Shown in pieces: positions 29,401 to 40,750 of a stretch of DNA of 64,000 nt; the stretch's first letter is position 1, and each line of letters opens with the position of its first letter. Location: assembly GCA_026168455.1 (NCBI GenBank), contig CM047428.1, positions 4,442,443 through 4,506,442 on the forward strand. Reading direction: 5' to 3'. Made by a program: the position numbers and the translations under genes. This DNA comes from Theocolax elegans. Taxonomy: Eukaryota > Arthropoda > Insecta > Hymenoptera > Cerocephalidae. The notes beneath the pieces are model-generated. The model saw nothing but the letters and a program-made list of their open reading frames with translations. It had not been told where the DNA came from and did not search any database.

Positions 29401-31179
29401 AGGTTTGAACGAGGAGGAGACGACATTAGGAAATTATTTTAACGCGGATTAGAAAACTATAATTTCAGACGAACGACGAAGTAATGGAAATAGTTTTAGT
29501 TATTTATACAGATCAATATTAACGTATCTGTTTGAACTTCTGAATTGCTTAGTACACGTGTTTTACCAGTTTAGCCATAGCTCTCAACGCGTATACAAAT
29601 ATATATATATATATATACAGCAATTATTATTTAACTTCCGCTTAATCGTTAATTAAATTTATATCAGTTGCTAATTAATAATTCGTTCCAATTTTACATC
29701 GATGTATATATCGGAAAGATTAGATATAAGACACACCTCGAATATACGTGTATTAGATTCTTTGAAATATCACGTGTAATACCGTCGATGCGGAATATTA
29801 AAATTTCGATAAAATTTCTAGGTTAACTATGCAATAATTAGGTTACTGTTCTATCAAAATATTATAAGTTTCTAAAATCGTACTGATTGTTTTATATACA
29901 TTTTATGGACGCGTCTGTATATACAAAAGGTATACAGAAAAACGCGCATTGATTATCCGCAAAGTGGTGAAAAATACGTATGTATATATAATATTAATAT
30001 ACCAATCGGTATATTTCATTAATAATAAGAACAATAATCAATTAATCGTTTCGACGTCGTTTTGCGAAGAAAGTTACAATCCCTCATTGCCGTGAAAATT
30101 GAAATCTAAATCGGTAACCAGCAAAGATCAATCATTCTCAAGGATAAAACAAAAAGTTTCCGATCGTATCCTTTTTCCTACACCCCATTCTAGTTCCCGC
30201 CTAGTTCACTTTTCTTCCACCCGCACATAAAGCTCAGTCTGCTTCCCCTCATTCCGCGTCGAGGAGGAGGAGGAGAGGAGGAGGAGAGAAAGAAAAAAAA
30301 AAGGTGGTCAGAAGAAAAGCAGAGACGACGGAGCGCGCGAGAGCGACTATTAGGACGAGCGGAAAATCGGAATCGCTTCTTCGCACGGCTCCGCGTAATT
30401 GGATTCGCAAACTGTAATATAACGAAACGCATTCAAAATGTGTGCGATTTTTCGAATTTTAAAAATGAGGATAACATTTTTGTTATTTCGATCTGAGAAA
30501 ATAGAATGATCATAAGTACCTATTTCGAAAGTAATAAAATCGTCAGATGTTTGGTATTAGGTGGAATATTTCGGATTCCAAAAAGTAGATCAATAATTTT
30601 CTATATTATTGCCTGGTATCAAGGTGTTAATAGACAAATATTATAAAAGTTATCTCTCTACACTATAAAGTTCGAATATTCGGAACAAATATATAAAAAC
30701 TGAAGAACGCATCATTTTCGAAATAATGATCTTTTTATTTCTCTTGATTCTAAATAATAAATATGCATTTCTAATTTTTGAAATTTGAAACAATGCACAC
30801 ATTTTGAATGAGCTATCTTCTTTCTACACTATTTTCTTATTATACGTCAACGAATTGATTTAAAATCGTTCCAACAAGTTACGGTTATACATCCAATTTA
30901 AATAATACGAATTCGCCGTTAACTTAACGAATAAATCTTTACAAAAATATAACGGTTATTTTATGAAATTATTATACGGCAATATAGGTTTGAACGAGGA
31001 GGAGACGACATTAGGAAATTATTTTAACGCGGATTAGAAAACTATAATTTCAGACGAACGACGAAGTAATGGAAATAGTTTTAGTTATTTATACAGATCA
31101 ATATTAACGTATCTGTTTGAACTTCTGAATTGCTTAGTACAACGTGTTTACCAGTTTAGCCATAGCTCTCAACGCGTAT

Positions 31180-31219
<40 letters not shown>

Positions 31220-34200
31220 CAATTATCATTTAACTTCCGCTTAATCGTTAATTAAATTTATATCAGTTGCTAATTAATAATTCGTTCCAATTTTACATCG
31301 ATGTATATATCGGAAAGATTAGATATAAGACACACCTCGAATATACGTGTATTAGATTCTTTGAAATATCACGTGTAATACCGTCGATGCGGAATATTAA
31401 AATTTCGATAAAATATCTAGGTTAACTATGCAATAATTAGGTTACTGTTCTATCAAAATATTATAAGTTTCTAAAGTCGTACTGATTGTTTTATATACAT
31501 TTTATGGACGCGTCTGTATATACAAAAGGTATACAGAAAAACGCGCATTGATTATCCGCAAAGTGGTGAAAAATACGTATGTATATATAATATTAATATA
31601 CCGATCGGTATATTTCATTAATAATAAGAACAATAATCAATTAATCGTTTCGACGTCGTTTTGCGAAGAAAGTTACAATCCCTCATTGCCGTGAAAATTG
31701 AAATCTAAATCGGTAACCAGCAAAGATCAATCATTCTCAAGGATAAAACAAAAAGTTTCCGATCGTATCCTTTTTCCTACACCCCATTCTAGTTCCCGCC
31801 TAGTTCACTTTTCTTCCACCCGCACATAAAGCTCAGTCTGCTTCCCCTCATTCCGCGTCGAGGAGGAGGAGGAGGAGGAGGAGAGAAAGAAAAAAAAAAG
31901 GTGGTCAGAAGAAAAGCAGAGACGACGGAGCGCGCGAGAGCGACTATTAGGACGAGCGGAAAATCGGAATCGCTTCTTCGCACGGCTCCGCGTAATTGGA
32001 TTCGCAAACTGTAATATAACGAAACGCGTTAAAAACTCAACGACCCTCCGAATTATTGAATTTTTCAAACTTAAATCCGATCATTTATTCCGACGAGCAG
32101 TCCGGTTAAATATCTATAATCCGATATATATTTAATTTTATTGTTAAATGTGTATATCTTTATCGTACTGTATATACGGAATATTATGCGTTACGTTATT
32201 TCTTGAAATTAGAGCGTCGCCGTGTATATTTGTGAATTTTTTACTCGTAAGGGGAGAAAAAAAAAGAAATAATTGAACGAATTGATTGATGTTAATATTG
32301 CATGCGATATGCTACTTTCGATGAGACACACAATTTTTGCACACTTCTATACTTTTTTTTTCTGAGTTGTTTCGCAACGGACCTTCGGATTTATAATAAT
32401 TTCATAAATATTTTCAAAAGTTATTAAGTTATATCGTGAAATATAACTGTCAATCGTTGAATTATATTTGCGGTATGAAAGATCGTCTTTATCTTAACGC
32501 GTGCCAAGTTACATTTAACGAGGTACGAAATGATTCAACGAAAATTAATCCGTTGAAATAACGTTACTTGAAATTTAAACGATGTAATTAAAAACGATGG
32601 AGAATATACTTAGTGCATCAGTTATTGATCTTGTAAACGGGAACGGCATGTTTAAATGACTAGAACCTTTTTTTAGGTATTCGATAACAACTGAATTAAT
32701 TACAAGTTGCTGCATAAAATTATTAAGTTCCACAAATTTTATAAGTCGCAATTAAAATTATACGGAAGACGAAAAAAAAGTGTAAATAATGAAAGTTAAT
32801 ATATATCTGATATGAAGTTATCTTATTATTCGAGTATTTATGTTAATTTAAAGAAATATTTATACTTCTCTTTTACAAAGCTTCTTAAGTTATAATTATG
32901 TAGATAGAGTATGCCAAGAATTTAAATAAATATTTTGTCTTATTAGTTGATATTTTTAATTCATCTTTATATTGTTGTATATTTATTTCGCTCGTGTACC
33001 TATATTTTTCATTATTTCCATTATTTTATTTCGCATTCGTAACAGTGTAATATAATCTTATATATTTCCGTTTAATTTTTTCGGCGTTTCTTTTTTTTTA
33101 TCCATCTAACCGGTTTTAAACCAAGATATATAATTAGTTAATTATTACTTATTCTTTTTCCCATTACTGCGAATTATGTAATTAGCGTTTATATATCCAT
33201 ACATTATCTTTCACAGTAGGGAAATTTTTGATAAATTATTCTATATTGAACGTTCAATAGAAATTCATAAAATTATATATATGTCATCAATTGTGTTTTC
33301 AATTATCATTGACGCCGTTATAAAACTAGGGGAATCGATAAGTAAAAATGGAAAAGATTTTCCATCCTGATAAAATAAAATTTTCTACTGAATTATTCTG
33401 CAGCTTATTTTTACTGTTATTTGATATTGATATCATTCGTATATGCGTATATATATATAATAAACTTTTTTTAATTAAAGTTTTAAAAAGTATAAAGTTC
33501 AGACAAATACGACAAAAATATCAATGTTAATCTAATTTGTCTGTGATCAAAATAACGCAATTAAAATCCGTGAATCATTTAACGGGGTGCCATATTCAAT
33601 ATTTATCCTCCCTACCTTACCGGCAATCGCGATTATTAGTAATAAATTTATAAATAAAACAGTTTGTGAAAAAATAAGAGAAGAGGCGCTTTCGTTTATT
33701 AATAATCTAACTGTGTGCTGAATTTCAGATTAAAATTATATTGCGTTTTTGAGAAAAGTCTTACCAAAAATGTGAACCTAACCTCAACGAGGTGAAAATA
33801 TTTGATATTTTTGGTAAGACTGTTCTCGAAAACGCAATAATATTTTAATCTAAAATTCAGCAGACAGTTAGATTGTCAATAAACGAAGGCGCCTCTTCTC
33901 TTATTTTTTCACATACTGTTCTACTTTTTTATTAATTAATCATCAAAAATTGAGTATGGAACCCCCTTAATTACTGATATCTATACATAGAATGTATATT
34001 ATCTCCTTGGTTATATAGGTTTTTACTTTCATTCTCGCAAATAGAAAACTCGATCGACCAGTCTTTTTTTCTTATCGAAAAAAACGGTGATTTACTTTAG
34101 AAATATAATAGTTTCTAAACGAACCAAAAACAATCGTTTCATTGTTTTAAGCGAATGTATAGAAGTGGAATATATCTATGAATGTGTAGGTGAAGCTTGC

Positions 34201-36585
34201 GCATTGATATATGTAGAGAAAGAAAAGTTTTAGTAAATTTTAGTAAACATTTTGTAAATATTACTATATTTTCCTTAAGGGGATGTCGGACCCAGAAAAT
34301 GGTCATTTTGTACGTTTTTTTTATAAATAAATGAATAAAGTTTTTAAAAAACGCTGAACGTCAAGCCCTTAGGTATGTTTTAAATAATATACCCAAATTT
34401 TTTCATATTTTTACATTTGTAATTTGATCACGATGTTTGGGTTGATAGATTATGCTTTTTTGGACTAATAATTACCGACCAAACATTGTTTACTCAATAA
34501 ATATTTAAGAAATGTTTTTCCATTAAACAATCAAAGCCCTTTATTGCTTTATTGATTTTTAATGAAATATTTTAGATATAATTTTGGGTTGAAAGGTGCA
34601 GATTCCTGAATTTAGGCCCGACATCCCGTTAACGCTGAACTGACAAAACTCAAAAAATTACCGAATCTTTTGTCAATGTATATCAAACTTTTTATTTTAT
34701 AGTAAAAGCTCAGTATTTTTTTTTTTTTTGAGATTAGAGCGTCTGTTACCGCGTTAGTAAATTTTATTGAAATTTTTATCTCCGCGTGGGTATGAGATCG
34801 TTAATTATCGAAATGTACCGTACAGGCCGAGGAATCTTCTATAATGAGAGCAAGACATTGTTGGCCTGGTGTAACGAAGAAGATCATCTGCGGCTAATCT
34901 CAATGCAACCAGGTGGTGATCTCCCAGCAATCTACGGTAGGCTAATCGAGGCGTTGTGCAAGCTTGAGCGACAACTCAAATTCGCGCGCCACGAACGTTT
35001 GGGATTCTTGACCTTCTGCCCTTCTAACCTCGGAACGACGATTCGCGCCTCGGTGCATATCAAACTACCCAAACTCGCCGCCGATGTTACGAAGCTCAAC
35101 GAGATCGCTGGAGTCTACAATCTCCAGGTGAGAGAGGCCATGCGCGCCAAACCGAATGCGCGGAAATCCGTTACGAATTGTAACGCATTTACTTTGGGAT
35201 TATTGGACATGACATCTCGACAGTTTATGATCAATCGTTTAACTCCTTTTTTTACACCCTCGATAATAATTACTTAACTTTTTTTTTATAATTATTCGTT
35301 ACGATCGTTCGTTTATCTGCATGCTTATCAAAATTATAATATTTTTCATTTTTAAATTATCCGCGATATTTTTCAGTAAATTATTTTCGAAGATTGGTAA
35401 AATTCATCTACACTGAAAAAAAAGATTTTTGATCCAAACGGAATTCTTCTTAAATATACCTCAAGATGAAAATCTATTTACTCCAATGTGATCATTCTGT
35501 AATCAAACGGATTCTTCTATAATCGAGTGAAATTAATTTTTGTAAAAAATGAGATAGGACAACTCAAAAAGATCAATATTCGTAAATCAATCAAATTCCT
35601 CTTGATTCTAAAGGAATTGCATTGGACCAACCAGATTTTCTTCTTAAGGCATATTTAACAAGAATTCCGCTTAGATAAAAAAATATATATTTTCAGTGTA
35701 TGATACGATTACTGTACATATTAGAAAAAGTTAAAATTAATTTTTAATTAATTATGTTTTTCAACCGAAAAGATGACATATTTAAAAGTAATTGGTTTCT
35801 TACAAAATTGTCAATGTTTCTTTAATATAATACAATTTCGCAATTGAAAGCAAACAATAAAATCTAATTTTTTGCCTAATTGTAGAGTATTATATTAATT
35901 ATATTCAATTGAAATTGATTACAAGCGATTATGTAAGCACTTGGTTATTTAAATTAAAAAAATAACATTTACTTTAATTAAAAATTACGTTTAAAATATT
36001 GGAATTTATACAAAACTGCATACGTAAATTTTCGCATTTTTCGTTATTTATTTACAATTTTTGATATTCACCAATTATCTTTATCATCGCGTATTTTATG
36101 ATTCATAACAAATATGGGAATACAGGAATAATTATCTACAAATAAAATATAAATTTAATTAAGGAAAAATGCAATATGGAAATCTGTAAATATCTACGAT
36201 ATATCCCCTTAATATATCTTTTTTTTGTACAAATTATTATTATAAAATCTCCTAAATCTATTATTCGTTCTTTATTATTTTATAAATTATTTTTATAAAT
36301 GGTAAAAAAAAGAACTGTCTTACTGCGAACACCTTTTTATATTTGGAAAAAGATATACTCGTATATGTGTATTTATATACACCGACGGAGACATAGATGT
36401 AAAAGAAAAATCAGTCGAATAAAAATCGATCACAGGTACGTGGTACTCGAGGTGAGCACAGCGAAAGCGAGGGTGGTATCTACGACATCAGCAACAAGCG
36501 GCGATTGGGGTTGACGGAATATGAGGCCCTTCAAGAGATGGGTAACGGAATCGCCGAGTTGATCAAGCGGGAGGAGAGTCTCTAA
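13283..36585 (+). CDS. Arginine kinase (five coding exons)
   Basis: ATP:guanido phosphotransferase making phosphoarginine from ATP and L-arginine, the invertebrate energy buffer. Exons by GT-AG and frame: 13283-13441, 14744-15076, 20042-20207 (or its copy 22441-22606), 34826-35127, 36436-36585, total 1110 nt and 369 residues plus stop, slightly longer than the usual ~355 because of an N-terminal extension. Visible family features: substrate-specificity loop PDSGVGIY, nucleotide-binding [17 protein letters not shown], catalytic Glu in WCNEEDH, reactive Cys in [11 protein letters not shown], phosphate-binding Arg in TIRASVH and the flexible loop [10 protein letters not shown]. All expected catalytic residues are present, so it should be active. 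The divergence and unusual N-terminus suggest an arginine kinase paralogue or isoform rather than the standard muscle form; that part is inference. Confidence 0.92.
14744..15076 (+). CDS. Arginine kinase exon 2
   Basis: 111 codons, phase 0 at both ends; acceptor TCTCTCGACAG, donor GTGAGTGG. It encodes the guanidino-specificity loop (NPDSGVGIY), the FDPVIEEYH segment and the first ATP-contacting arginines in STRVRCARS. The Asp of NPDSG pairs in the family with the Arg of KEGDRF in exon 3. A large frame on the opposite strand here is only a shadow. Confidence 0.92.
18725..19729. mobile_element. Foldback element FB1 in arginine kinase intron 2
   Basis: Palindrome of about 1 kb of the same family as 7136-8139: left end ACGTTCCACGTCAAGTAGTC, right end complementary ACCACTTGACGTGGAA, arms of about 480 bp. 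It lies about 310 bases upstream of exon 3 copy 1. Arms have drifted more than those of the copy at 59575-60572. Confidence 0.75.
18775..21184. repeat. Tandem duplication unit 1, contains exon 3 copy 1
   Basis: Begins inside the left arm of the foldback (TTAGGTACATACTGTAAACG at 18776), contains exon 3, and ends in an (AT)n tract and unique bases near 21060-21184. The next unit repeats it with a period of about 2400-2410. Differences are mostly one-base indels plus a few substitutions. Confidence 0.8.
20042..20207 (+). CDS. Arginine kinase exon 3, copy 1
   Basis: 166 nt, phase 0 in and phase 1 out; acceptor GATTGCCAG, donor GTGAGTGACG. It encodes the linker and start of the catalytic domain: [10 protein letters not shown], the nucleotide-contacting His of IDDHFLF and KEGDRFLQ, ending in WPT plus the first base of Gly. 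An identical copy lies 2399 bases downstream. Including both copies would break the frame because 166 is not a multiple of three, so at most one is used per transcript. Confidence 0.9.
22441..22606 (+). CDS. Arginine kinase exon 3, copy 2 (duplicate)
   Basis: Base-for-base the same as 20042-20207 by eye, with the same acceptor and donor. It belongs to the tandem duplication 18775-21184 / 21185-23600. Since the coding sequence is identical, alternative use would not change the protein. It may be a real recent duplication or an assembly duplication of one locus; flanking intron differences are mostly small indels. Confidence 0.7.
23351..23420. repeat. (AT)n microsatellite
   Basis: About 70 bases of nearly pure AT dinucleotide; the equivalent tract in unit 1 (20949-21007) is shorter and interrupted. 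Confidence 0.9.
23601..24352. other. Arginine kinase intron 3, AT-rich, nothing recognised
   Basis: Single-copy AT-rich intron sequence with one short (AT)n run at about 23598-23617. No coding exon, RNA gene or element end was recognised. Confidence 0.4.
24353..25721. mobile_element. Foldback element, 1.37 kb palindrome (family FB2)
   Basis: Two arms of about 650 bp: the left begins TGGGAGATTCCATGTGAAGT and the right ends complementary ACTTCACATGGAATCTCCCA, with a short AT-rich centre near 25010-25065. Inner arms match almost exactly (AAGCAGTAGGTGTAAGCAGT and its complement). The ends resemble those of family FB1. Flanked by (AT)n. No transposase frame. Confidence 0.8.
25731..27702. repeat. 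Intron 3 segmental repeat, copy I
   Basis: Repeated at 27703-29612 from ACACTTGAAATCCGTAGTCA onward, period about 1970; the junction lies in an (AT)n tract. Part of it (26934 onward) is repeated a third time from 30431. No coding exon found. Confidence 0.8.
27703..30430. repeat. Intron 3 segmental repeat, copy II plus extension
   Basis: Matches copy I to about 29612, then continues into bases (CAGCAATTATTATTTAACTT onward) shared only with copy III. It contains a GAGGAGGAGG purine tract near 30260-30290 and ends AACGAAACGC, where copy III begins. Around 28900-29050 copy II diverges from both other copies. Confidence 0.75.
30431..32027. repeat. Intron 3 segmental repeat, copy III (partial)
   Basis: Starts abruptly at ATTCAAAATGTGTGCG, inside the unit, and ends at AACGAAACGC. 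Its first part is closer to copy I than to the adjacent copy II (for example the segment near 30470-30600), a mosaic pattern. No coding exon. Confidence 0.75.
32028..33578. other. Arginine kinase intron 3, AT-rich, nothing recognised
   Basis: About 1.5 kb of AT-rich intron; only short low-complexity frames (for example 33348-33530) are present. No element ends or RNA gene recognised. Confidence 0.4.
33579..33970. mobile_element. TTAA-flanked MITE with internal palindrome
   Basis: TTAA at both ends, with inverted termini CGGGGTGCCATATTCAA and TTGAGTATGGAACCCCC. Inside, GAGAAGAGGCGC and GCGCCTCTTCTC mark a long stem of about 110 bases per arm. TTAA target sites are characteristic of the piggyBac superfamily; the element is too short to code and the superfamily is inferred. 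Related to the outer element at 41252-57216 (left ends CGGGGTGCCA). Confidence 0.65.
34275..34632. mobile_element. TTAA-flanked MITE, 358 bp
   Basis: TTAA at both ends with inverted termini GGGGATGTCGGACCC and GGCCCGACATCCCG. Located about 190 bases upstream of arginine kinase exon 4. Non-coding; piggyBac-like by target site only. Confidence 0.65.
34826..35127 (+). CDS. Arginine kinase exon 4
   Basis: 302 nt, phase 1 in and phase 0 out; acceptor CCGTACAG, donor GTGAGAGAGG. It encodes most of the catalytic domain: GRGIFYNE, catalytic Glu in WCNEEDHLR, the reactive Cys in [20 protein letters not shown], and ends NLQ. The open frame continues into the intron on both sides but those residues are not arginine kinase. 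Confidence 0.92.
35409..35700. mobile_element. TIR MITE in arginine kinase intron 4
   Basis: Ends TACACTGAAAA and TTTTCAGTGTA with inverted repeats of about 45 bp (CGGAATTCTTCTTAA against AACAAGAATTCCG). Non-coding, about 292 bp. Confidence 0.65.
36436..36585 (+). CDS. Arginine kinase exon 5 (terminal)
   Basis: 49 codons plus TAA, phase 0; acceptor ATCACAG. It begins [10 protein letters not shown], the flexible loop carrying the second catalytic Glu and an ATP-binding Arg, then [17 protein letters not shown] and the C-terminal helix ending REESL. This frame differs from the longer open frame that overlaps it (36299-36514), which is a shadow. Confidence 0.92.
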   Translation, partial: VRGTRGEHSESEGGIYDISNKRRLGLTEYEALQEMGNGIAELIKREESL

Positions 36586-36808
36586 GATCGAATGACGGTG
36601 CGATGTTTCCTATCTTTTCTTCCTTCCTCCAAGACCGAATTGATCCTTTTCTACTATATTTTCTTCCGGTTGTTCGGTCGTACACGTGCGATCACCTCGG
36701 TTTCCTCCCGTTTTATTGTATCTCGACGCCACCACTCGAATATTAAAATCAAATCATAGCTATCGATTATTTCTGGAAACTCAATCTGTGTATTGAACAT
36801 TTTGTATA

Positions 36809-36814
36809 AATAAA
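36809..36814 (+). terminator. Poly(A) signal of arginine kinase
   Basis: AATAAA 224 bases after the stop codon, in TGTATAAATAAAATTTTG. It would give a 3' UTR of about 250 bases. It is the first canonical hexamer after the stop. Confidence 0.5.
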
Positions 36815-37934
36815 ATTTTGACTGCTCGATTAAAAATGTGTTATTAATATTTTAATCGTCTGGTTAAATAAAAGTTAAAAGGATGTTGTGTAATTCTTAA
36901 AATATTTTACATACTTATCCTTTTTTTTACTCGAAGTTGTAAAATAGTTAGTTAATGCCAATCCAACTAACATTTACTACCTCTATATATGTACGTTCAG
37001 TCTATAATACGAGGATTTTCCTATATTTGAATTTCGTTCGGTAAATTTGCGTTTAATTGGTAAACAGATGTAAAATAAATGTACTCTCATCACTTATCGC
37101 GGTTTAACATTAAAACTCGGCACGCGTTCAAAATTCTAAAATTTTTATACTCACTAAGCATTATCGTTTCGTTGTTTTGGAACATTTAATCTTTAAACGC
37201 AGATATATGTGTATGTATATATATATATATATATTTGACGTCATAAAATAATTTATTAGCACAACAGCAGGTAGCATAATCCGGCTATGTAGGAGAACGT
37301 TAAATTTAATAAGAATGTATATGTATATATATATATACATATATACGTGAGTATCTCAATCGTGACTCGAAATTAATTAGCCGAGAATTTTTATTACACA
37401 CTGATATTGATCGAACGTTTGAAACGCTTTTTTTTGCGAACAGTCCCATACGAATTAGACTAATCCGACGATGCACAATTTAATATTACACATCGCTCTT
37501 TGATCCTCGCGCTTATGAAAAATTAATCCAAAACTCTCTCAAGTTCCGCACGGTATACGCGATGTGCATGTACTCGTTCACGATCGTAAATCCCACATTT
37601 CAAATCACCAGAAGAAATAAGGAAAATTAATTTTTAAATTCTGTTATATACCCTTCTACCTCAGGGGAAACATGAAACTTGGCGTTTAACCCTCTAACGA
37701 TCTCAATCAACGATTCTCCCTATTTTTTTTTTTTTTTTTATCTCTTTCACTCTCGTACACCTATAACTATATAATCGAGCCATCGCAAAGTCAGCAGGTA
37801 TGTAACCGAAGAGAAGCGAGAACGAAGTCGGTCTCGTTTTCTTAAAACTAAGGATCGTTCGGGCGGACCCGCAAACGTGTAACGACGATGCTTTATTTTT
37901 CGATTGGTACGATTCACTTTTTCTTCGGCTACAC
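36815..37934. other. 3' flank of arginine kinase, no gene recognised
   Basis: AT-rich intergenic DNA with two AT microsatellites (about 37212-37233 and 37319-37345). The antisense frame at 37703-37984 has no recognisable domain. Confidence 0.4.
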
Positions 37935-38404
37935 GCGCACTCGGAAAAAAAAGTTGTAGTCAAAATTACAATACGATCGAGCAATGATAGAGACTGTAAA
38001 AATTATTAAAATTACTACACTGCATACCCTGTGGAAAAAGTCAATGCGGAGCTACTCAGCTGCATTTCGCTTTTTTTTGGACTTTTGGAAAAATCCTTTA
38101 TTCTTTAATATAGTCTTATTGAACTATATATACATTGAGAAAAACGATTGTTATCATTCAAAGAAACCTAGAATTTCATACCGTAAAATCTTATATCATT
38201 TGTACTAAATGTCGATTTCTTAATAGTTAAATATTCCTTTACTATTACTATCTTTTTTCTGTAAAAGAAAAATATCCATTATCTTATAATATGAAGTACA
38301 TAATTTTTAATAGTTAGAGAATATGACTTGAAGAAAAAAAATCATTTTTAGAAAATTTATAATGCAAGGAAAATCATTAATGTAATATTAAATATAATAC
38401 AAAT

Positions 38405-38417
38405 AAGATATTATTTA
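38405..38417. repeat. SINE target-site duplication, left copy
   Basis: AAGATATTATTTA, repeated exactly at 38634-38646 after the A-rich tail of the SINE. Confidence 0.85.
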
Positions 38418-38633
38418 GAGACCTGCGATGGCTCGGTCGGTAGGGCGTCGGGCTCATAATCTGGAGGTCCCAGGTTCGATTCCCGGCCCCGGCCGATTGA
38501 TACAAGCACCACTGGCGAATGTATTTTCAACAAGTGCTTTCTTCACCAAGACATCGTATGAGCCTCCGTCGCTGATTAGCACCGATTTGGGAGCATAAAA
38601 AGAGTGACGTTAAAATAATAATAATAAAAAAAA
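38418..38633 (+). mobile_element. tRNA-derived SINE
   Basis: A 216-base retroposon. The head resembles a tRNA: an A-box region TGGCTCGGTCGGTAGG, an anticodon-loop region GGGCTCATAATC with CAT (Met-like) and a B box GGTTCGATTCC. It is followed by a unique body of about 110 bases and a tail of TAA/A repeats. Perfect 13-bp target duplications flank it, showing LINE-mediated insertion. The acceptor and T stems do not pair properly, so it is not a functional tRNA gene. It is nested in the TIR element at 37935-39106. Confidence 0.85.
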
Positions 38634-38646
38634 AAGATATTATTTA
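38634..38646. repeat. SINE target-site duplication, right copy
   Basis: AAGATATTATTTA directly after the A-rich tail, identical to 38405-38417. Confidence 0.85.
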
Positions 38647-39106
38647 CAAATGATATGTGAAAATGTAGTCTTAATTTATTTATTCTTATTCATTTTCTTT
38701 AATATAATCATATTAATTCACTAAACTCGAATCAAAATTACAATTCTTACTTGTAAATGATTCGCATCTTAACTATAAAACAATTAAATATCCTTGCCAA
38801 ATCAATTCACAGAAAACTTTATTATTAAATCATAGTGCCTTTCGCCGTATTTAAATCCACATTTCTTAACAGTTAATGAATATCTTTTCTCCCAAAGAAT
38901 TACTTTTCTCAATTCAATAATATAAAATAATAAATAAAATAAATTCACTAATAGTCCTATTAATTTTTACTACAACCTTTGTAATATTTACCTACAACAT
39001 GCCTAAATTTTACTATGCAGTACAGTAATTTATTTGATTTTGACAGTCTGCATATTATTACTAGACATTATTGTCATTTCTACCAGAATTTTTTTCTCAG
39101 TGTAGA

Positions 39107-40510
39107 CTTATATCAAACGAGTATACGAAAACTGGGGAAGAGGGTTGAATAATGTATAACATTTTGTCTGGACTTGTTAATCCAAGCATCAATGGAATCA
39201 TCACGAATATTCGTAGAATGCGTATATGACTATATCTTGTACGGCCTTGTTTAAAGTAGAAATATGATTGACGGTTCGATTGTTCTCGTATGTTAAATAA
39301 ATGCAGACGATTTTACCAGTTACTCTGACCATTTACTCGCTTGAATATATATACATATATATACACACATAAATATTCATGATGTTTTAGCGATTACGAT
39401 AATAAACACCGGCATAACCTTTTTATCCTTCCTTTTATTATGGTTATTAGATTTGAAGATTGCGTTAAAGGCTTATTGAAAAACCGACGAATTCGGTAAA
39501 AATATGCATGAGAAAATGCAGTGAAGCAAATGAACCGTACGTATACGGAATTTTCGATATTATTGCCGGTGATTTAACTTTTAATAAAATTGCATTTTTA
39601 ATCGATATATAAATTTAAGTATATTAGATTATACGTAGAATTTATAATTAACATCGAATTTTATCATTTTAGTAACACGTCTATTAGTTTTAACGTCGAA
39701 ATTTATTATATTTCAATCTTTGAAGGAAGTATTAATATTAATTCAAATATACGTGTTTAGTGAAAAAATTTCGTGGTCCGATACGATTTACATGATCATT
39801 AAAAGTTTATACACCAAAACAATACTTTCGCTGTAATTGTTTAACACGTCAATTGCACAAACACTAATGGATCTTTCATTTTGTACCCTTTAAAATGATA
39901 ATGTCAGATTAATTGAATAGCATAATAAAAACGCTCCACTTTATTCGCGATAAATTAATAATTTTCTTTATCTTACGCAAGAATCAAACTCAATGATCGT
40001 AGGGATATATCTGTTTATCATAAATGCTTTCGATGTACTTTGGTTTTCGAAAAGTATGAGGAAACTCTTCGGTCGAATATAATAGATATTTTTAGATAGT
40101 AATTAAATTATTAACGACTCGAAAGTCGACAAGTTTCAATAATTCAAATTATGTTTTTACGTTCACCTTCCTTCTAACAAATATTTACGGATACGTAAAT
40201 ATTAGTGCGTAAATAGATTTTGCTAGTTGATTTTTTAAAATTATAAATTGTAATCGTGTATGATAAAGCGAGGTGAGTGACTTTCATAGTTAACAATAAT
40301 TAAAACAAAGCGTAATTATAATTTCAAAAATAATACTAATATTTTACGGCATAACTTATCTACTATTTATGACGGTAGCAGGTAAAACATTTATCACGAT
40401 TTTAAATTTGCAATGATAAAACGTTTATTAAGCAAATTTAAACTACATGTTTCGAATTACATGTTCTCGGTTTATTTAAATAGTCTTACGTTCAACATAT
40501 TTCTCGTAAA
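39107..40510. other. Upstream of lipase-like gene 1, nothing recognised
   Basis: AT-rich intergenic DNA without recognised exons or elements. The lipase promoter should be here, but no clear core element stands out. Confidence 0.4.
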
Positions 40511-40750
40511 ATGAAAATATATATTATATTAATTGTAACTGTATTGTATAATTTGCAATTGATAGAATCCGATGAATTCACTACCATATCGAGTAAAATA
40601 TATTTTCCTATTAACAATATTTCGGTAGCGTCAAACGAGTTTCGCCAGGCATTGAACGATTGGGAAAAGCAGCATCCGTTTCATTATGACATTGCGCGTG
40701 TCAAGAAAATTAAAAGAAACGAAACCGATCCCTCGAAAGTTTTCGATTTT
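40511..40750 (+). CDS. Lipase-like 1 exon 1
   Basis: 80 codons, phase 0, donor GTAAGTATA. It encodes a hydrophobic signal peptide of about 20 residues and the variable N-terminal region (ending KVFDF) that precedes the conserved lipase core. Confidence 0.75.

Larger units (their letters stand above)
37935..39106. mobile_element. TIR element interrupted by a SINE
   Basis: The left end CGGAAAAAAAAGTTGTAGTC and AAAATTACAATA is inverted, with drift, at the right end TATTGTCATTTCTACCAGAA to TTTTTCTCAGTG. The ends belong to the same group as 8199-8456. The total of 1.17 kb includes the SINE at 38418-38633, so it was about 0.94 kb before that insertion. Non-coding. Confidence 0.5.

Noticed and set aside
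38425..38495. A functional tRNA-Met gene (CAT anticodon loop, B box)
   Set aside because: Acceptor and T stems do not pair, and an extra body, A-rich tail and 13-bp target duplications show it is a SINE.
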